64,000 nt of DNA from Deinococcus koreensis (GCF_002901445.1 NZ_PPPD01000001.1:930001-994000), one strand, 5' to 3'; shown: positions 9,294 through 21,003, counted from the first letter of the stretch. Numbers and translations: made by a program. Notes: generated by a model not told the origin, from the sequence alone.

Positions 9294-10202
9294 TCAGCAA
9301 CTGCCCCCCACCTCCGCCCCTGTCGGCAGATGCCCGTACCCCGGCGGCCGTGACACGCGCAGGCTCGCCGCCTGTACCGCGAACGCCGTCGCCTCCAGCA
9401 ACGACTGCCCGGCAGCCAGAGCGCTCGCCAGCGCCCCGTTGAAGGTGTCCCCCGCCGCGACGGTGCTGACGACCTGCACGGCCGACACCGGGAACTCCTG
9501 CACCCGGTCGCCCTGAAGCAGCAGCGTGCTCTGCGAGCCGCGTTTGACGATCACGGCGGGCACCCCCAGCCGCCGGAGCGCCCGAGCGCCCGCCAGCGGG
9601 TCGGCCTCGCCGGTCAGGGTCTGCGCCTCGTGCTCGTTGGGGGTGAGGACATCCACGCAGGCCAGGAACTCACGCGGCAGCTCGGGCACCGCCGGGGCCG
9701 GGTCGAGGATCACGGTGACGCCCGCAGCCCGCGCCCGCTGCGCCGCCTGGAGGTTCACCTGCAGCGGCACTTCCAGCTGCAGCAGGAGCACGCGAGAACC
9801 GGCCAGCGCCGCGTCCAGTGCGCCCAGCTCAGCCTCGCCCAGCGCCTGGTTCGCGCCGCCGTGCAGGGTGATGGTGTTCTCGCCGTCCGGGGCGACGTGG
9901 ATGTAGGCCTGCCCGCTGGCGCTGTCCGGGATGGTTCGGACACCGGAGACCTCCACCCCGCGTTCCCGCAGGGCCGCCCGGAGCAGCGTGCCGCCGTCGT
10001 CGGCGCCCACCGCGCCGATCATGCGGGTGCGGGTGCCCAGCGCCGAGCAGGCCGCCGCCTGATTGGCCCCCTTGCCGCCGGGCACGAAGTCCAGCCCGCG
10101 CGAATGCATGGTCTCGCCGGCCCGCGGCAGGTGGGGCACGCGCAGCAGTACGTCCAGATTCAGGCTGCCCAGCACGATCACGGTTCCGGATTTGGGGGTC
10201 AC
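9294..10202 (-). CDS. rbsK: Ribokinase (PfkB family)
   Basis: 302 residues. PfkB marks: GSLNLD near the N-terminus, the first signature FVPGGKGANQAAA, GQAYIHV and GENTI substrate-side motifs, and the second signature TVAAGDTFNGALA with the catalytic Asp. In ribokinases this is usually preceded by Asp; here the residue is Ser. It phosphorylates ribose, or possibly another sugar, with ATP. GTG start; TAGACT lies 7 bases upstream. It sits between odhA and odhB and converges on the sugar ABC operon, whose product it may use. Confidence 0.9.
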   Translation of the reverse strand: MTPKSGTVIVLGSLNLDVLLRVPHLPRAGETMHSRGLDFVPGGKGANQAAACSALGTRTRMIGAVGADDGGTLLRAALRERGVEVSGVRTIPDSASGQAYIHVAPDGENTITLHGGANQALGEAELGALDAALAGSRVLLLQLEVPLQVNLQAAQRARAAGVTVILDPAPAVPELPREFLACVDVLTPNEHEAQTLTGEADPLAGARALRRLGVPAVIVKRGSQSTLLLQGDRVQEFPVSAVQVVSTVAAGDTFNGALASALAAGQSLLEATAFAVQAASLRVSRPPGYGHLPTGAEVGGSC

Positions 10203-10209
10203 GCCCCCC

Positions 10210-10215
10210 AGTCTA
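10210..10215 (-). promoter_or_regulatory. -10 box of rbsK
   Basis: TAGACT on the minus strand, 7 bases before the GTG start. Confidence 0.5.
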
Positions 10216-10304
10216 GAAGCAGTCGCCCCTGCTTGCCCAAAGGGAGCGGGCCGGAGATCCCTCCCCGGCCCGTCGCCCGACTCTCTTTCTTAACCGTCCT
10301 GCCC

Positions 10305-13166
<2,862 letters not shown>

Positions 13167-13253
13167 AACGCCCCCCAGCATAGCGCCCGGCTGTCACGGC
13201 AATGGCACCGCGCGCCGCTTTGTCCCCCGGGGCGTATCACCCTGAGGGGATGT

Positions 13254-13295
13254 GGGCTATGAGCTATGGGCTGTGAGCTATGGGCTCTGGGCTGA
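13254..13295. repeat. Tandem heptamer repeat (6 x 7 bp)
   Basis: Six head-to-tail units of GRGCTNT type (GGGCTAT, GAGCTAT, GGGCTGT, GAGCTAT, GGGCTCT, GGGCTGA) in the gap between the divergent odhA and lactonase genes. Confidence 0.8.
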
Positions 13296-13412
13296 AGGGG
13301 CCGGGCTGCCGGGGGAGGCGACGGGGCGCTGTCCAGAGTCTCAGGTCTGTACCCTGTGCCCGGCCTGGATGGGCCTCACCCCCGGCGGCCCGGCAGGGCG
13401 CAGCATAGGGGC

Positions 13413-14288
13413 ATGACCCTGAGCGCGACCCATCCCCGTTTTTTCGATCTGTTCCCTGCGGGGGCCACGCCTGAAAAACTCGCGGACGGCTTCACCTGGT
13501 CCGAGGGGCCGGTGTACGTGCCCTCGCGTGGGGCGATGATCTTCAGCGACGTGCGGCAGAACCGCACCTGGCGCTGGACGGACGCGGGCCGGCTGGAGCA
13601 GGAGACCTTTCCCAGCCACCACCAGAACGGCCACTGCCTGGACGCCCAGGGCCGCCTGATCGCCTGCTCGCAGGGCCTGCGCGCCCTGCTGCGCCAGGGC
13701 GAGGACGGCCTGTGGACGATCCTGGCCGACGCCTTCAAGGGCCAGCGCCTGAACTCACCCAACGACGTGGCCCTGCACCCCGACGGCTCGCTGTGGTTCA
13801 GCGATCCCCCCTACGGCCTGGACAACCCCGCCGAGAGCTACGGCGGCGCGCGTGAGCTGGCCGGCAACTGGGTGTTCCGCCTCGCCCCGGACGGCACGCT
13901 CTCGGCCCCGATCCGCGACCGGGTCAAGCCCAACGGGCTGCGCTTCGCCTCCGCCGAGCGGCTTCTGCTGGCCGACACCGGCGACTCGCAGACCCACGCC
14001 TACCGGATAGCGCCGGACGGCAAGGCCGAGTACGAGCGCGTGTGGTTCACGGTCGATCCCGGCAAGACCGACGGCCTGCGCCTGGATACGGAGGGGCGCA
14101 TCTGGAGCAGCGCCGGAGACGGCGTGCATGTCCTGAGCGCCGGGGGCGAGGAACTGGGCCGGATCGGGCTGCCCCAGAAAGTCAGCAACCTGTGTTTCGG
14201 CGGCCCGGGGGGCACCACCCTGTTCATGACCGCCATCCACGAGCTGTGGAAGATCGAGACGACCGTGCAGGGGCAGGCCGGCGGCTGA
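13413..14288 (+). CDS. SMP-30/gluconolactonase family protein
   Basis: 291 residues, one six-bladed beta-propeller of the SMP-30 type. Conserved marks are EGPVYVPSRGAMIFSD, NGHCLDAQGRLIAC, LNSPNDVALHPDGSLWFSDPPYG (metal and substrate side) and KPNGLRF...LLLADTG. Family members hydrolyse sugar lactones using a divalent cation. Glu in EGP, Asn in SPND and Asp in ADTG are the usual metal ligands and are present. No signal peptide, so cytoplasmic. The substrate is not known. Confidence 0.9.
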   Translation: MTLSATHPRFFDLFPAGATPEKLADGFTWSEGPVYVPSRGAMIFSDVRQNRTWRWTDAGRLEQETFPSHHQNGHCLDAQGRLIACSQGLRALLRQGEDGLWTILADAFKGQRLNSPNDVALHPDGSLWFSDPPYGLDNPAESYGGARELAGNWVFRLAPDGTLSAPIRDRVKPNGLRFASAERLLLADTGDSQTHAYRIAPDGKAEYERVWFTVDPGKTDGLRLDTEGRIWSSAGDGVHVLSAGGEELGRIGLPQKVSNLCFGGPGGTTLFMTAIHELWKIETTVQGQAGG

Positions 14289-14425
14289 GGGGCCAAGTCG
14301 ACCCGGCGCCCAGCGCTGGAGCCGGAGCCACGGGGGCGGGGAGGCGATCCTGAATTCCAGGGCAAAGCGCCGTATCCAAGGCAAAACACCAAGGCCGCCC
14401 CCGCCACCGCCCGCCTCCCAACCCT

Positions 14426-14431
14426 TAAGAT
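14426..14431 (+). promoter_or_regulatory. -10 box of the 80-residue membrane protein gene
   Basis: TAAGAT, 6 bases before the ATG at 14438. Confidence 0.5.
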
Positions 14432-14437
14432 CGGGGC

Positions 14438-14680
14438 ATGAGAATCCTGTCCCGTCTCCTGCTGCTGGTGGGCGTCATCGTGATCATCGTCTCAGCGATC
14501 ATGCTGGGCAAAGACGTGATCGACATCAACCAGCTCCACGCGGTCGCCAACGCCAACCGCAGCACCAACTTTCCCAGCCCGCTCAACAACGTGCTGATCA
14601 CCTACGGCCTCTCGCTGGTGGGGGCCTTCCTGCTGGGCCTGGGCCTGAGCCTGCCGCGCGGCCGCGCCCCGCGTCCCTGA
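14438..14680 (+). CDS. Small two-helix membrane protein
   Basis: 80 residues. Two hydrophobic segments (about 3-25 and 53-72) are separated by a polar loop with Asn/Asp/Ser, and a short basic tail suggests that both ends face the cytoplasm. The start lies 6 bases after a TAAGAT box with no ribosome site. No family recognised. It is a single gene ended by the bidirectional terminator at 14709. Confidence 0.65.
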   Translation: MRILSRLLLLVGVIVIIVSAIMLGKDVIDINQLHAVANANRSTNFPSPLNNVLITYGLSLVGAFLLGLGLSLPRGRAPRP

Positions 14681-14708
14681 ACGTCTGAGCTGAATCCGGC
14701 ACCAGAGG

Positions 14709-14741
14709 AAGGGCCACGGGCGAGACCGCGCCGTGGCCCTT
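14709..14741. terminator. Bidirectional terminator
   Basis: AAGGGCCACGG (14709-14719) pairs with CCGTGGCCCTT (14731-14741). It sits between the convergent 80-residue membrane protein gene and the MliC-like gene. The A/T ends can serve both strands. Confidence 0.75.
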
Positions 14742-14756
14742 CCTGCTGCCCCGAAC

Positions 14757-15116
14757 CTAGACGGAGCGGCAGCCGCTGAGCTGCAGGCGGCCGGTCAGGT
14801 TGTTCTTCATGGCCGCCGTGCCCGCGTCCTGGGTGAACCACGTGACCTGCGAGTTGCGGTAGGTCGAGCCCTCCACCAGCGAGAGCGTGCGGGTCTGTCC
14901 GGCGAACGCCACGCGGGCCGCGCCGGTCATCAGTGTGACCTGCACGCGCACCCCGCCCCGGCACACGAAGGTCGCCCGCCCGGTGACCGGCCCCGCCGCC
15001 GCGCCCTGCGCCCCCGGGCGCGGCATGCCGTCCGCCGACGCCGTTCCCGAGAGGCCCACGCCCAGCAGGCCGGCCACCAGCGCCGCCGCCCTCCATCCAC
15101 TCCGAATTGTCTGCAT
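14757..15116 (-). CDS. Secreted MliC/PliC-like lysozyme inhibitor domain protein
   Basis: 119 residues. A signal peptide of about 28 residues (cleavage after ASA). The mature part has the MliC pattern: a Cys early in a strand (FVCRGGVRVQV), AARVAFAGQTRTLSLVEGSTYRN, VTWFTQDAGTAAM, and a Cys near the end (LSGC). The two Cys would form the family disulphide. The sensitive SG.K contact motif of inhibitors is not clear, so inhibitory activity is uncertain. It lies 73 bases downstream of the gene at 15190 on the same strand. Confidence 0.55.
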   Translation of the reverse strand: MQTIRSGWRAAALVAGLLGVGLSGTASADGMPRPGAQGAAAGPVTGRATFVCRGGVRVQVTLMTGAARVAFAGQTRTLSLVEGSTYRNSQVTWFTQDAGTAAMKNNLTGRLQLSGCRSV

Positions 15117-15189
15117 GGGTCAGCCTGTCACGGCGACTCCCTGGCGTGGGTGAGGCGCCGCTTAAGCCGCCTCATGCCGGGGGGCCGGG

Positions 15190-16014
15190 CTACTGCGACA
15201 GTTCCCGCAGCCGCTGGGGCAGCAGGGCCGCGCCCACGATGCCGAACTCCTGCACCTGCCCGGCCGAATCCAGGCCCAGGATGACCGTCCAGCCGTCGCT
15301 GGGGCCGCGTTCGAAGGTGGCGGTGCGGGTGTAGTAGGTCACGCCGCCGCTGCGGGTCAGCTGTTCGTTCAGGACGCCCGTCTCGGCTCCGTAGGCCTCG
15401 CGCCCCCCGGCGCGGAAGGCCGCGAACTTCTGATACGAACCCCACTCGGCCCGCACCTTGGGCGAGAAGGCCGCCCAGACGTCCTGCAGCCGGCCGTCGT
15501 AGAGGCGGCGGGTGAGCAGCCGGGCCCGCCCCAGCGCGGCGTCGGCCGGACTGCTGGTGGCCGGGGTCGCGCTGCCTGAAGCGTCGGTGGCGGGTGCCGG
15601 AGAGGGAGGGGCCAGGGGCCGCGCTGGAATGACCGGGGGCTCAGAAGGAGCCGCGAGGCGGGGCTTCGCCGGGCTGGGGGCCGCAGCGGCCGGCTCCGGC
15701 TGCCCGGTGGCCCCGGCGCCGGGAATCGCCGGCAGGGCGCCGGTCGTGACGTCCGACCCCTCGACCGTGGCGCGGGCCACCACCGGCGCGGCGCCCTGGG
15801 GGGCCCGGGGCACCACGGCCTCGCTGACCACCTGCGGCCGCGAGGGCAGGGGCTCTCCGGGAACCGGCGCGGCCGGAGCCGCCTGGGCGGCAGGAGCGGC
15901 GGGCCGCTGGAACTGGTCGCGCAGGCTGGCCCCACACACCACCAGCACGCTGAACACGGCCACCAGACCATAGGAGATGGCCGACGTGAGCTGCTCGTTT
16001 CCCTTCCCCCTCAT
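15190..16014 (-). CDS. Membrane-anchored protein with Ala/Pro linker and NTF2-like (DUF3887-like) C-terminal domain
   Basis: 274 residues. A basic N-terminus (RGKGNEQ), one membrane segment (about 12-31), then about 140 residues of Pro/Ala-rich low complexity, then a folded C-terminal domain from about residue 170 (LLTRRLYDGRLQDVWAAFSPKVRAEWGSYQKF). The last part resembles DUF3887/NTF2-like domains, which often accompany envelope hydrolases. No catalytic domain is present, so a structural or binding role outside the membrane is inferred. The ATG at 16014 is preferred to one 17 codons upstream because it begins the natural basic-hydrophobic leader. Confidence 0.6.
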   Translation of the reverse strand: MRGKGNEQLTSAISYGLVAVFSVLVVCGASLRDQFQRPAAPAAQAAPAAPVPGEPLPSRPQVVSEAVVPRAPQGAAPVVARATVEGSDVTTGALPAIPGAGATGQPEPAAAAPSPAKPRLAAPSEPPVIPARPLAPPSPAPATDASGSATPATSSPADAALGRARLLTRRLYDGRLQDVWAAFSPKVRAEWGSYQKFAAFRAGGREAYGAETGVLNEQLTRSGGVTYYTRTATFERGPSDGWTVILGLDSAGQVQEFGIVGAALLPQRLRELSQ

Positions 16015-16279
16015 GCTGCCTCCTGCGGGCCGTGCACCGTCGCCGGTGGGCCCCGATCCGGCCACGACAGCCTGTAGACGAGGGGCCAGGATACCAGGGA
16101 GGCCGCGCTCAGAAGTTGTTTACGGCACAGTCGGACAGCACGAGCACCCCGCCGGGGTGGAGCTGGTCGGGTCAAGCGGCGGCGTCCGGTGCAGGGGCCT
16201 GAACCCCGAAGCGGAGCCCATGTGCCCTACCAAAAAGCGGGGCCAGCCCGCAGGCCGCCCCGGTGTCGTGAAGCCGTGC

Positions 16280-16471
16280 TTACTCGGTGATGCCGCGCTT
16301 GGCGACTTCCTTGTCTTCCAGGATCTTGCCCAGGATGAAGAAGGTGGGCGCCCAATGGCCCACGAACAGGCCGTCGCGCTCCTTGCTGGAGGAGTCGCTC
16401 TGGAAGTACTGGCTGGCGCTGAGGATGATGGAACCGAAACCGAGCAGATACAGGATGTTGTGAAGTTTCAT
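16280..16471 (-). CDS. Small membrane protein, 63 residues
   Basis: Starts MKLHNILYLLGFGSIILSAS with AAGGAG six bases before the ATG. One N-terminal hydrophobic segment (about 5-19) is followed by a polar stretch (SDSSSKERD) and a second hydrophobic segment (GHWAPTFFILGKIL). The charged C-terminus ends RGITE. No named family. The clear ribosome site and consistent codon use support a real gene. Confidence 0.65.
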   Translation of the reverse strand: MKLHNILYLLGFGSIILSASQYFQSDSSSKERDGLFVGHWAPTFFILGKILEDKEVAKRGITE

Positions 16472-16618
16472 GGCATGCTCCTTGTGGTCTGGCCCGCGGG
16501 TGCGGACGCTGAACCCTGCGGGCATGACACACTGCGGGCCAGGGCGCAAAAGTACCTCCGGGCACGCTATGAAGCCCCGCTGAACGCTTCGTAACGGCGA
16601 GCGCAACAGTGCCTGAGA

Positions 16619-16678
16619 AGGGCCCGGCCGTCCCGCCGGGGCTGGTGGGGGCCCCGCGTCTGGACGCGGCCGGGCCCT
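16619..16678. repeat. Large inverted repeat in the divergent region
   Basis: AGGGCCCGGCCG (16619-16630) pairs with CGGCCGGGCCCT (16667-16678). The 36-base loop contains a smaller GGGGC/GCCCC stem. Role unknown. Confidence 0.6.
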
Positions 16679-16761
16679 CTTCTCCGCAAAGCGCCGCCTC
16701 GCGGACGACCCCCCCGGAGGCCGGACGGGCACCGCCCAGCGCCCCCCGAGCCCGCCCGCTC

Positions 16762-16767
16762 TAGAGT
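16762..16767 (+). promoter_or_regulatory. -10 box of the cytochrome P450 gene
   Basis: TAGAGT, 7 bases before the GTG at 16775. This decides the start: an upstream GTG at 16766 overlaps the box. Confidence 0.55.
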
Positions 16768-16774
16768 GGAGGGC

Positions 16775-18112
16775 GTGACTGCCCCCACCGCCCTGCCGCC
16801 GATGCCGCCCGCCCCGCCGCTGCTGGGCCACGCCCTGCCGGTCATGCGCGACGTGCTGGGCTTCATGACCCAGGTGACCCGGCAGTACGGCGACGTGGCG
16901 CGCGTGAGACTGGGGCCGCGCGAAATCTGGGTGGTGGGCCACCCCCGCGATATCGAGACGCTGCACCTGCACACCGGGCGCGCCTTCGACAAGGGCCTGT
17001 GGCGCAACCCCCTGCTGACCCGCCTGCTGGGGCGCGGCCTGCTGATCTCGGAGGGCGACTTCTGGCTGCGGCAGCGGCGCCTGGCCCAGCCCGCCTTCCA
17101 CTCGGCCCGCGTGCAGGGCTACCTGAGCGTGATGCAGCAGCAGGCGCACGAGCTGGCCGGGCAGTGGCAGGCCGGCGGCGTGCGCGACGTGAACGCCGAC
17201 CTCTCGGCCCTGACCATGCGGATCGTGATGCGCAGCGTGATGGGCGTGCCGGAGGGCAGCGGGCGCGTGGACGCCATCTCCCGGAGTCTGGACATGGCGC
17301 TGCGCGGCTTCCAGCGCGACCTGGGCAACCCGCTGCCCGCCGCGCTGCCCACCCCGGCCCGGCGCCTCTTCGGCCGGGGCGCCGCAGGGCTGGACGAGGT
17401 GATGCGCGCCATCATCGAGGAGCGCCGCGCCGAGGGAAACCCCGGCAGCCGCGACGACCTGCTGGACATGCTGATGTCGGCCCGCGACGACGACGGCCAG
17501 GGCATGAGCGACCAGCAGCTGCTCGACGAGGTGAAGAACATCCTGCTGGCCGGGCACGACACCACCGCCAGCACCCTGAGCTTCGCCCTGGCCATGCTGT
17601 CCCAGCATCCCGCCCAGGCCGCCGCCCTGGACGCCGAACTCTCGGGCGTGCTGGCGGGCCGCGCCCCCGAGCTGGCCGAGCTGCGGCAGCTTCCGTATCT
17701 GGACGCCGTGATCAAGGAGACCCTGCGCCTGTACCCGGCCGCCTGGAGCACCCAGCGCGAGGCCCGCGAGAGCGTGCAGATCGGCGGCTTCACGGCGCCC
17801 CCCGGCACACTGTTCTGGATCAACCACTGGGTCACGCACCGCGACCCGCGCTTTTTTACGCGCCCCGAGAGCTTCGAGCCCGAGCGCTGGCTGGGCGACC
17901 TGGAAAGCCGTCTGCCCAAGTACGCCTATTTCCCCTTCGGCGGCGGCGGGCGCATCTGTATCGGCCGGGATTTCGCGCGGCTGGAGGCGGCCACGGTGCT
18001 GGCGGTGCTGTTCCAGCGCTTCACCTTCCGGATGGCCGGGCCGCTGCGCCTGGAACCCGCCGTGAGCCTGCGCCCTCGCCAAGGCCTGAAGATGGACGTG
18101 CGCCCCCGCTGA
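16775..18112 (+). CDS. Cytochrome P450
   Basis: 445 residues. I-helix AGHDTT near residue 255, ExxR (ETLR) in the K-helix, then a Pro/Arg-rich stretch ending PERWLGD, and the heme loop FPFGGGGRICIG with the thiolate ligand at Cys395. All essential P450 features are present. The PP-rich N-terminus without a membrane anchor indicates a soluble bacterial enzyme that needs separate ferredoxin partners; none are adjacent. The substrate is unknown; CYP of Deinococcus/Thermus often hydroxylate carotenoids or fatty acids, but nothing here shows this. Confidence 0.94.
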   Translation: MTAPTALPPMPPAPPLLGHALPVMRDVLGFMTQVTRQYGDVARVRLGPREIWVVGHPRDIETLHLHTGRAFDKGLWRNPLLTRLLGRGLLISEGDFWLRQRRLAQPAFHSARVQGYLSVMQQQAHELAGQWQAGGVRDVNADLSALTMRIVMRSVMGVPEGSGRVDAISRSLDMALRGFQRDLGNPLPAALPTPARRLFGRGAAGLDEVMRAIIEERRAEGNPGSRDDLLDMLMSARDDDGQGMSDQQLLDEVKNILLAGHDTTASTLSFALAMLSQHPAQAAALDAELSGVLAGRAPELAELRQLPYLDAVIKETLRLYPAAWSTQREARESVQIGGFTAPPGTLFWINHWVTHRDPRFFTRPESFEPERWLGDLESRLPKYAYFPFGGGGRICIGRDFARLEAATVLAVLFQRFTFRMAGPLRLEPAVSLRPRQGLKMDVRPR

Positions 18113-18124
18113 GCCAGGATGGGG

Positions 18125-18196
18125 TCAGTCCTGTGCGCCGACGACCGCCTGCACCCGCCCGACCTCCCCGGTGGTCAGCCGCACCTTGATTCCGTG
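18125..18196 (-). pseudogene. ywbE: ywbE remnant (last 23 codons)
   Basis: The minus-strand frame reads HGIKVRLTTGEVGRVQ then seven residues and TGA. That is the C-terminus of YwbE-family proteins (about 65 residues, HPHGIKVRL(E/T)xGxxGRVQ). The family residues before HGIKV are absent: the sequence turns AT-rich at about 18197. An in-frame ATG at 18226 now lies in foreign DNA. No other part of ywbE is found at the far side of the island, so the insertion seems to have come with a deletion. Confidence 0.6.
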
Positions 18197-18383
18197 TAAA
18201 GCCAACCGCGGTGTGCTTGTCAGCATTATCTTTATAACTTGAGCAAACACCAATCAAACTACTTCAAAACATCTCCATGTTTCAACTTTAATCGTGATCC
18301 TTGAAAATTTGAGGTTTAGAATTGTGAAATGCGTAGTGTATTCAAATGAAATGTACACATCAATTTTGCATTAGCAAATTATA

Positions 18384-19994
18384 CTAATCCTTCAATTTAA
18401 GCACTTTCAAAAATGCATCCCTCATATAGAATGATCTATGCAGGATAAATAATGGAGGTCTATCCGTATGCTCAATCAGACCTTGATCAATAAATTGTGA
18501 TTTAAGTATAGATCTTCCACTTGAACTTTGACTCAGATCTTCAATTAATTCCTTAGGCACAAGATTGCCCCTCTGTATCTCCCTTGCTTCGTCATTTGTT
18601 ACTAGGATGAGATTAGTCAAGGCTTTTTGTGACGATGATTGTCTATTCGCTAACCTCCTTATTTTTGAGACGTCTACAATAGAAGCGAAATTTTTGCCCT
18701 CAAACTTATTCATATATTCTTCTGGATCAATCAGTTCTCCAGTAGTCAAGCTCCTAGCCCCATTTATAGCAAAGAGATTGTACACTGCAGACGATAGAGC
18801 TGCTCCTGAAATTAACTTTCTATCCCTGAGTTCAGTACCATTGAATTTGATATACTCTTTTGAAATTCCAAAATCTGAGGTTGATATAGCTATCTGCAGT
18901 TTCGCAAGATAGTTAGTTATGTATGAATCGGGTTTGCCTCTAAGTCCCTCATTTAGACTGATTGTCCAATACCAACTCCATAAAGCATCCAACAATTTTT
19001 TACTAGGATTCGGCTGCAGGATAAAAGCTTTAACAAGATACAAAAACTGTCCCTCATAAGGAATGAAATCATACGATCCCATTCTGTAATATTGCTTCAA
19101 ATAATCTACCGTACGACTTATAGCCCTTTCAGCGTCATTAACATACCCCAAGAGGGTCTGCCGATTTATAAACCGCATTGACAGCATGTCCTCTATGTTT
19201 GGATTCTTACCTGCTGCCATAGCAATTGATTTCATAATCGCTTCATCATCTATGTCAAATCCAGTAACTCTAATCCCATCTTTAATTCCGTTGATTTCGT
19301 CTGCCAAATCAAAATCATTACTCCAAGTCAGAGCTCTTACGAAATCCACTGAAGATAATCGCACACCTGTATTATTAATCCTCTCGAATATTTCGGCTAC
19401 CTCCTCTACAACTTCGTTAACGATGGTGACAGTAGGAATCAGGTACTCTTGAAACGCCGTTTGTAATTTAAATAGGTTATCGAACAAGTGATCGCTATTT
19501 TCCGCTACAACAATTTTATTCTGCTCAGAGAGCATTTTTCTTGGATTAAAAATATTGTAAAGGTGTATGGCATTGACGGGAATTTGAGAGCTGTCTAAGC
19601 CAGAAATATTTATAAAATCCTCTGAATTTAAGTCAAAAGCAACGTCGAATTCGGGATATTTATTTTGATTCACTTGATCAAAGTGGAAGACACCGTATAA
19701 AGAGGATAACCGCTGCATCCCATCCAATACGTATAAGACTCTGGTAGATGAGTTTTTGCCCGGTAATGGAGTATCCGATCGATCCATTTCGGCGAACCTT
19801 ACATGTTCAGTTCGCCAAAAAAGAAGGCTACCTATGGGAAAACCCTTATATATGCTGCGCAATAACTCAATAACCTGCTCCGCCTTCCACACAAAATTTC
19901 TTTGAAAGGCTGGTATCCGAACTTCACCTTCTGCTACTCTGCGGAACAGAGTAGGGATGTAAATGACCTCAGGTGTTGGCGCTGTAGAAATCAT
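18384..19994 (-). CDS. DUF262 domain protein (GmrS-type ParB/Srx-like N-terminal domain)
   Basis: 536 residues. The N-terminal DUF262 motifs are clear: IPAFQRNFVWK (27-37) and VLDGMQRLSSLYG (89-101). The family usually has DGQQR, so Met replaces the first Gln. ERINNTGVRLSSVDFVRA (about 209-226) is also DUF262-like. There is no C-terminal HNH (DUF1524) domain, unlike full GmrSD nucleases; the C-terminal half is unassigned. DUF262 proteins bind or hydrolyse nucleotides and act in phage restriction. The start codon overlaps the stop of the RelA/SpoT-like gene (ATGA, 19991-19994), implying joint expression. Confidence 0.85.
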   Translation of the reverse strand: MISTAPTPEVIYIPTLFRRVAEGEVRIPAFQRNFVWKAEQVIELLRSIYKGFPIGSLLFWRTEHVRFAEMDRSDTPLPGKNSSTRVLYVLDGMQRLSSLYGVFHFDQVNQNKYPEFDVAFDLNSEDFINISGLDSSQIPVNAIHLYNIFNPRKMLSEQNKIVVAENSDHLFDNLFKLQTAFQEYLIPTVTIVNEVVEEVAEIFERINNTGVRLSSVDFVRALTWSNDFDLADEINGIKDGIRVTGFDIDDEAIMKSIAMAAGKNPNIEDMLSMRFINRQTLLGYVNDAERAISRTVDYLKQYYRMGSYDFIPYEGQFLYLVKAFILQPNPSKKLLDALWSWYWTISLNEGLRGKPDSYITNYLAKLQIAISTSDFGISKEYIKFNGTELRDRKLISGAALSSAVYNLFAINGARSLTTGELIDPEEYMNKFEGKNFASIVDVSKIRRLANRQSSSQKALTNLILVTNDEAREIQRGNLVPKELIEDLSQSSSGRSILKSQFIDQGLIEHTDRPPLFILHRSFYMRDAFLKVLKLKD

Positions 19995-20830
19995 CTTCGC
20001 TCTCCTTTAAAATAGTCACTGTCCCTCACTTCTAAAATGAGGCTTTCAAGTAGATGTAATGTATGACTAAGATAGGCAGACTTAAATTTCACCGAATCAT
20101 ATTCCCATTGCCAATTCTCTGCCTCCATTACTCTACCAACACGCAACATTTCATAATATGGATGCGTCAAGCTATATAAAACTTGTTGGAGTTGTGTAGT
20201 GATCTGCATTTCAAACCTAATATCCTCTCTGGTTGCCTCCCCAGCTCTATAGTTCACAACATCAATTGGGAAAGTAAACTCAATATGATATGCATAGTAC
20301 CCCCTATCCTTCGCCACAGCAACCAGATTGCTATAGCATCCCAACGATTTCAAATACTCGCAGATTCTACTGCCCAAATATAAAGGCCCATCAATATAAC
20401 GGCAAACAATTGTACCGCGACATATATCTGTCACTTGATTCATCCATTGATTGGGGATGATTGGTTGAAAATCTCTGATGCTTGGATCATCCTCAAGAAT
20501 CTTATTTATCCTATATGCCTTGTTAATGATTGATTCGATTGATTTTACTTTAACAGGGTATATGAGATCATGAGAAGCCAGTCCATCGTCTCCTCCGGTC
20601 ATTAATAATCCAACCCTGTTGCTCTGCCTATACTCAGAATCCCATTCAATAATCTTTTCCCTTAAGCCAAATATCAACGGATCAGATTTCGAGAAGTGGT
20701 CAATAGTCCTCTCAAATCTACTATGGAAGCGCTCCAACTCGGGATCTTCATAGTCGATCCCAAGATACTCTCGCGTCCAGATCAAATGAGATTGCGGAAT
20801 GTTAAATCTACTATTCCATTCACCTGTCAT
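19991..20830 (-). CDS. RelA/SpoT-like nucleotidyltransferase domain protein
   Basis: 279 residues. The central part fits the RelA/SpoT synthetase fold. VKVKSIESIINKAYR (93-107) matches the ATP-binding (R/K)xKSxxSI segment. DICRGTIVC (135-143) carries the metal-binding Asp. GYYAYH (177-182) matches the pyrophosphate-acceptor loop GYxSxH, with Tyr and His kept. FEMQITTQLQ (206-215) matches the (V)EIQIRT motif with the second metal Glu. The first Arg of the RxK motif is Lys here. No hydrolase or regulatory domain is present, as in small alarmone synthetases and toxSAS toxins (CapRel/FaRel group). It may make (p)ppGpp-like nucleotides or modify tRNA. Fold assignment is by motif only. Confidence 0.72.
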   Translation of the reverse strand: MTGEWNSRFNIPQSHLIWTREYLGIDYEDPELERFHSRFERTIDHFSKSDPLIFGLREKIIEWDSEYRQSNRVGLLMTGGDDGLASHDLIYPVKVKSIESIINKAYRINKILEDDPSIRDFQPIIPNQWMNQVTDICRGTIVCRYIDGPLYLGSRICEYLKSLGCYSNLVAVAKDRGYYAYHIEFTFPIDVVNYRAGEATREDIRFEMQITTQLQQVLYSLTHPYYEMLRVGRVMEAENWQWEYDSVKFKSAYLSHTLHLLESLILEVRDSDYFKGERR

Positions 20831-21003
20831 CGATTCCCTTTCAAGAAGTGAAGAGGAATAACAGGTAAGCCTACGTAAGCTGTCCAGAAAGTAGTCAGTC
20901 CAAATTCAGTTTTAAACTTAGTAATGAGCATACCAATCTCCTCATTTCCATCACACCAGTGTTGTATACCTACTGAAACGGTGTCACCCACCCGGAAACT
21001 CAT
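20827..21003 (-). CDS. 58-residue ORF upstream of the RelA/SpoT-like gene
   Basis: ATG at 21003, immediately preceded in frame by a TAA. Stop TGA at 20829-20827 overlaps the next ATG (ATGA). The protein starts MSFRVGDTVSVGIQHWCDG and continues with strand-like hydrophobic patches (EIGMLITKF, TTFWTAYVGLPVIPL), which suggests a small beta-barrel. There is no membrane segment or known motif. Overlaps at both ends support a real gene. It could be an antitoxin or cofactor for the downstream pair; this is inference from position only. Confidence 0.6.
   Translation of the reverse strand: MSFRVGDTVSVGIQHWCDGNEEIGMLITKFKTEFGLTTFWTAYVGLPVIPLHFLKGNR

Larger units (their letters stand above)
16472..16774. 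other. 303-base divergent intergenic region
   Basis: Lies between the small membrane protein gene (minus) and the P450 gene (plus). It contains a long hairpin (16619-16678) and the P450 -10 box. No other gene is seen. Confidence 0.5.
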
